Position numbers and translations under genes: made by a program | Assembly (NCBI RefSeq): GCF_014635845.1 | Contig: NZ_BMDP01000002.1 | Span: 62,001-126,000 of the forward strand | Source of the DNA: Oxalicibacterium solurbis | Lineage (GTDB): Bacteria > Pseudomonadota > Gammaproteobacteria > Burkholderiales > Burkholderiaceae_D | Reading direction: 5' to 3' | DNA: 64,000 nt | Notes under the pieces: generated by a model | The model's database searches: none | What the model was told of the DNA's origin: nothing | What the model saw: only the letters and a program-made list of their open reading frames with translations | Shown here: positions 63,472 through 64,000 of the stretch, piece by piece | Layout of the letters: every line of letters starts with the position of its first letter | Numbering within the stretch: the stretch's first letter is position 1

Positions 63472-64000
63472 ATGACGCTCACTCAGATCCTGCTCGCACT
63501 ACGCGCACGGTATCGCATCATCCTGCTGCTGCTGGTGCTGACGGTTTCGGCCGCCTTCGTCGTCAGCCTCGTGATGTCGAAAACCTACAAGGCGACGACC
63601 TCGCTGGTGCTCAACAGCAAGGGTATCGATCCCGTCACCGGCACCAATGTGCCGACGCAACTGATGCCGGGCTATCTGCCGACGCAGGTCGACATCGTCA
63701 GCAGCAAGGCGGTGGCACTGCAGGTCGTGCGCGACCTGAAGCTGGCCGAGAATCCCGCCGTACGCGAACGCTTCGAGCGTAGCGACCACGGCAACACGAC
63801 GATACAGGACTGGCTGGCCGACGGCCTGCGCGCCAACCTGAAGGTGGAGCCCGCGCGAGAAAGCAGCGTGCTCAACATCACCTTCACCGGCGACGACGCG
63901 CAATACGTGGCCGCCGTGGCGAATGCCTTCGCTTCCGCCTACCAGCAGGTCACCGTGCAGCTGAAGGTGGCGCCGGCGCAGAAGGCGACCGAATATTTCC
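63472..64000 (+). CDS. epsF: EpsF-type chain-length determinant protein (partial, cut by right edge)
   Basis: 176 codons are present. An N-terminal helix (IILLLLVLTVSAAFVVSLV) and a Wzz-like domain (SKTYKATTSLVLNSKGIDPV, PTQVDIVSSKAVALQVVRDLKLAEN) fit the EpsF family (TIGR03017). It regulates polymer length with EpsE. AGGAAG lies 6 nt before the ATG at 63472. The C-terminal part, including any tyrosine-kinase-like domain, lies outside the window. Confidence 0.87.
   Translation, partial: MTLTQILLALRARYRIILLLLVLTVSAAFVVSLVMSKTYKATTSLVLNSKGIDPVTGTNVPTQLMPGYLPTQVDIVSSKAVALQVVRDLKLAENPAVRERFERSDHGNTTIQDWLADGLRANLKVEPARESSVLNITFTGDDAQYVAAVANAFASAYQQVTVQLKVAPAQKATEYF

Noticed and set aside
1-64000. 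Search for CRISPR arrays, insertion sequences, phage genes and attachment sites
   Set aside because: No regular spacer-repeat pattern, transposase or integrase motif, or tRNA-flanking duplication was seen. The tRNA-Leu gene has no repeated 3' end nearby.

Overview
The window looks like a chromosomal segment of a betaproteobacterium of the order Burkholderiales, most likely an Oxalobacteraceae (Herminiimonas/Janthinobacterium-like) species. That placement is an inference from GC-rich coding sequence, a cinA-pgpA-thiL cluster, an NADP-malic enzyme of the MaeB type, Cys-less ribosomal protein L31 (RpmE2) next to rho, AddAB-type recombination nucleases, a zapA-6S RNA pair, and exosortase-type exopolysaccharide genes (epsL, epsE, epsF). 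No phage, transposase, CRISPR array or rRNA was seen.

Layout. 1-11591 (minus strand) is a nearly complete Flp/Tad pilus locus: flp, prepilin peptidase tadV, tadE-like, rcpC, rcpA, tadZ, tadA, tadB, tadC, tadD, a DUF3613 protein, a large TadG-like protein and the start of a small membrane protein cut by the left edge. Directly upstream on the same strand lie a TpsB/FhaC-type outer-membrane transporter (11690-13381) with no TpsA partner in the window, and a repeat-rich lipoprotein (13740-15146). Both are preceded by sigma-54-like promoter sequences and inverted repeats. 15469-24445 carries a NudL-type Nudix hydrolase, a CobD/CbiB-family membrane protein, a CHASE-PAS-GGDEF-EAL protein, a glycosyltransferase/HEAT-repeat pair and a PBP4-type carboxypeptidase. 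24661-37965 holds a gamma-glutamyltransferase, a TPM/TPM/LemA cluster, pyrF, cinA, pgpA, thiL, a rubredoxin-reductase-like flavoprotein, maeB, a 5'-nucleotidase and small membrane proteins.

38126-40650 is a nitric-oxide stress module: nsrR and hmp, each with an NsrR-type operator, then a hemerythrin-like gene and a decayed copy of the 3' end of hmp. 40744-43681 has an MCP ending in a CheR-docking-like pentapeptide, a CheW, and an XRE regulator preceded by a perfect 25-bp palindrome. tRNA-Leu(CAA), two lipoprotein genes, a possible acyltransferase, an ArnT-like glycosyltransferase, rpmE2, rho and trxA follow. 51532-57560 encodes an AddB/AddA-like helicase-nuclease pair; then come a ZapB-like coiled coil, zapA, 6S RNA and an EVE-domain protein. 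59978-64000 is the start of an exopolysaccharide operon (epsL, a polyprenyl-phosphate sugar transferase, epsE, epsF, cut by the right edge).

The main theme is surface and matrix biology: Tad pili, a TPS pore, a repeat lipoprotein and EPS, with a c-di-GMP enzyme and a chemoreceptor nearby. The observation I would follow up first is that three of these surface units have sigma-54-like (-24/-12) elements upstream. If real, this would place them under common RpoN control.
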